Below are positions 6,942 through 8,120 of a stretch of DNA of 8,120 bases, piece after piece. The stretch lies in assembly GCA_030595925.1 (NCBI GenBank), contig JAUVLC010000109.1:1-8120 (forward strand). Reading direction: 5' to 3'. Under the pieces are notes generated by a model, which saw nothing but the letters and a program-made list of their open reading frames with translations, had not been told where the DNA came from and did no database searches. The translations under genes and the position numbers were made by a program. The stretch is from Clostridia bacterium. GTDB lineage: Bacteria > CBDUZB01 > JAGLHV01. Every line of letters starts with the position of its first letter. The stretch's first letter is position 1.

Positions 6942-7135
6942 TAGCTTAAAATCCATTTTAATAACTCCTTTATCAATTTATGCATCTACTGTATAATTAT
7001 TAAATATCATATGTTTTGTCGTCGAACAAGAGAAAAAAAATAAAAAAAATTGACAGAAACTCTTTTGTCTTTTATAATATGTAGTGTAGTTTTGTGAAAA
7101 TAGAGTAATCAAATAATGTATAATGTTAGGTGTAA
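6942..7135 (+). repeat. Promoter-carrying direct repeat, copy B2
   Basis: This is the second copy of the 4423-4610 repeat in the same orientation, about 2.5 kb downstream. It fills most of the 334 bases between the peptidase gene and the lipoprotein start. The two copies bracket the PPOX gene and the two module genes. Bases 6851-6941, just before it, hold no gene; a weak imperfect dyad near 6921-6935 is followed by TATTTT. Confidence 0.8.
7050..7078 (+). promoter_or_regulatory. Consensus sigma-70 promoter for the lipoprotein gene
   Basis: TTGACA (7050-7055) and TATAAT (7073-7078) are separated by exactly 17 bases, a perfect vegetative promoter. An A-rich stretch (7031-7049) lies directly upstream as a possible UP element. 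Transcription would begin near 7085, about 100 bases before GTG 7185. It lies inside repeat B2. Confidence 0.85.
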
Positions 7136-7184
7136 TTGATTTAAATAAATGATTAATAAACAAAAGAGGAGAGATGAGATACAA

Positions 7185-7682
7185 GTGAAAACAAAATTTT
7201 GGAGCGTTTGCTGTTTAGTATTTTTAGCAACTATATTACAATCATGTAATTTAATTTCTAAACAGATATCAGGACGAAAAGCCTCGCGGTTTGCCGTGCA
7301 ACGACTTAAAGAAAAGGGTGTTAAACACATAAAAATTTGCAAGGTTCGTTGGATAGCGGCCCCACTCGGAGGGTTCCTTATAAATGCAAAGGGAAGTTTG
7401 GTTATGGAAAATAAACATTTTTCGGTATTTCGTATAGGTGTTAGAGATGGTACAGACGAAAGAGAGGGGGAGAACAAAGCTGGAGAAGAATTTGTATTCA
7501 TAGCTATGGGTAAAGATGATAGTGGTAAGACTATTTGGCATCCCGAACCAGGGCCGGATTACAAGGTAGCTGAAGGTGAAGTTTATCCAGAAGGGCTTCT
7601 TGCCTATGAGTTTCTTGGTAATATTGCAGGTTATCCTGACGACACCAGGGCAAATTTCGAAAGTCTGCTTTCTATCGAGTAA
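7185..7682 (+). CDS. Predicted lipoprotein of unknown function
   Basis: With start GTG 7185 the product is 165 residues: a short basic start (VKTK), a hydrophobic stretch (FWSVCCLVFLATIL) and a lipobox LQSC with Cys21. Asn follows the Cys, so Lol sorting would favour the outer membrane. AGAGGAG (7165-7171) precedes this start, though at a long spacing. An in-frame ATG at 7149 would add 12 charged residues, lacks a Shine-Dalgarno sequence and spoils the signal peptide, so GTG is preferred. The mature part of about 145 residues looks soluble and mixed alpha/beta, with one predicted helix (ASRFAVQRLKEKG) and blocks such as HFSVFRIGVRDGTDERE and KTIWHPEPGPDYKV. No family is recognised. It lies downstream of the peptidase gene but has its own consensus promoter in repeat B2. 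Its CGN-rich arginine usage resembles the peptidase gene. Confidence 0.78.
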   Translation: MKTKFWSVCCLVFLATILQSCNLISKQISGRKASRFAVQRLKEKGVKHIKICKVRWIAAPLGGFLINAKGSLVMENKHFSVFRIGVRDGTDEREGENKAGEEFVFIAMGKDDSGKTIWHPEPGPDYKVAEGEVYPEGLLAYEFLGNIAGYPDDTRANFESLLSIE

Positions 7683-7748
7683 CACATGGAATACACTTTA
7701 CATAAGGACATATAATTGTTTAAAATTTTAAAAAGAACGAGAAGTGTG

Positions 7749-7941
7749 TTTTACCGAGTGAATATTTGAAAGAATCCGGTGAGAAGATAGGAAAATTATT
7801 AGGGATTGAATCAGGGGCGATCCTCCTTAAGGATTGGCGGACCCGCCTTAAAGATTGGCGGACAGGCAGGTAAGTATAACAAAAGAAAAAGGTAGGATTT
7901 TGTGTAGGGAGAAAGGGCTTGAAAAACAGATACTTCAATAA
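7749..7941 (+). pseudogene. Short coding repeat, copy C1, broken by a 50-bp insertion
   Basis: Bases 7749-7821 and 7872-7886 match 8033-8105 and 8106-8120. The frame reads LPSEYLKESGEKIGKLLGIE, then SGAI, and is diverted by the insertion into LLKDWRTRLKDWRTGR and a stop. If the 50 bases are removed, it would continue ISITKEKGRILCREKG to TAA 7939-7941. No start codon with a ribosome-binding site is evident upstream. The family is not recognised; the peptide is amphipathic and rich in Gly and Lys. Bases 7683-7748 before it and 7942-8028 after it show no gene. Confidence 0.55.
7822..7871 (+). mobile_element. 50-bp GC-rich insertion with internal tandem repeat
   Basis: Comparison with the uninterrupted copy (GCGAT then AAGTATAAC at 8101-8114) shows exactly 50 extra bases here. 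The ends are ambiguous by one T. Inside, CCTTAAGGATTGGCGGAC (7825-7842) recurs with one change at 7846-7863, a 21-base period, and GGCG (7836-7839) can pair with CGCC (7844-7847). It is much more GC-rich than its surroundings. No multi-base target duplication is seen. It resembles the short palindromic insertion repeats scattered in some uncultured bacterial genomes, but that comparison is from memory. Confidence 0.7.
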
Positions 7942-8028
7942 CTGTAAAACTTTAAGCAATGTTCCCCAAGTTTTCCCAAATAATAATTAGTTCCTAAAGT
8001 ACGCAACGTCCCCTAAAATTTTTATAAA

Positions 8029-8120
8029 ATGTATTTAGCGAGTAAATATTTGAGAAAATCCGGTGAGAAGTTAGGGAAATTATTAGGGATTGGATTAGGA
8101 GCGATAAGTATAACAAAAGA
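8029..8120 (+). CDS. Start of a small unknown protein (partial), repeat copy C2
   Basis: ATG 8029 opens a frame that runs uninterrupted to the window edge, giving 30 residues (MYLASKYLRKSGEKLGKLLG, then IGLGAISITK). The corresponding frame in copy C1 (7749) has mainly conservative residue changes, which suggests real coding history. There is no clear ribosome-binding site; the upstream TTTTTATAAA is AT-rich. The peptide could form an amphipathic or glycine-zipper helix. Family and function are not recognised, and whether this copy is intact depends on sequence beyond the window. Confidence 0.45.
   Translation, partial: MYLASKYLRKSGEKLGKLLGIGLGAISITK

Noticed and set aside
4423-7135. CRISPR array or insertion sequence made of the B repeats
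   Set aside because: There are only two copies, about 2.5 kb apart, with genes between them, no regular spacing, no terminal inverted repeats and no transposase.
7149-7184. ATG 7149 as the lipoprotein start
   Set aside because: There is no ribosome-binding site, and the added charged residues (INKQKRRDEIQ) would spoil the signal peptide that starts cleanly at GTG 7185.

Overview
The window is AT-rich bacterial DNA with all recognisable genes on the + strand. A TonB-dependent outer-membrane receptor and a lipoprotein point to a diderm (Gram-negative) organism. AT richness, many gene relics and short GC-rich insertions would suit an uncultured lineage such as Omnitrophota- or Atribacterota-like bacteria, but that placement is a guess from style, not from a marker gene.

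Layout. Positions 1-61 hold what may be the last codons of a gene. Positions 141-248 and 834-1048 are two halves of a decayed Y1/REP-type transposase C-terminus. They are separated by an intact Yip1-family membrane-protein gene (270-797). An ABC_sub_bind-family periplasmic binding protein (1121-2098) and a TonB-dependent receptor (2168-4039) follow as a probable two-gene operon. A second, uninterrupted copy of the transposase relic lies at 4088-4379.

From 4423 the style changes. A repeat of about 190 bp carrying a promoter (4423-4610) precedes a PPOX-family flavoprotein gene (4639-5061). Next come a 79-residue gene (5157-5396) and a 475-residue gene (5423-6850). The small gene is a free-standing copy of the large protein's N-terminal module. 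The large protein joins that module to LGFP repeats and a predicted Cys-His-Asn peptidase. A second copy of the promoter repeat (6942-7135), here with a perfect TTGACA-17-TATAAT promoter, precedes a predicted lipoprotein gene (7185-7682). The end of the window (7749-8120) holds two copies of a short coding repeat, one broken by a 50-bp GC-rich insertion.

How the parts may work together. The binding protein and receptor look like an uptake or sensing pair across the outer membrane and periplasm, with no ABC permease or ATPase in view. The 5157-7682 genes use mostly CGN arginine codons, whereas the binding-protein gene uses mostly AGA/AGG, so they look like a separately acquired block. The strongest candidates for something new are the module/LGFP/peptidase protein with its free-standing partner, and the duplicated promoter cassette placed in front of unrelated genes. 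Nothing here proves a complete novel system.
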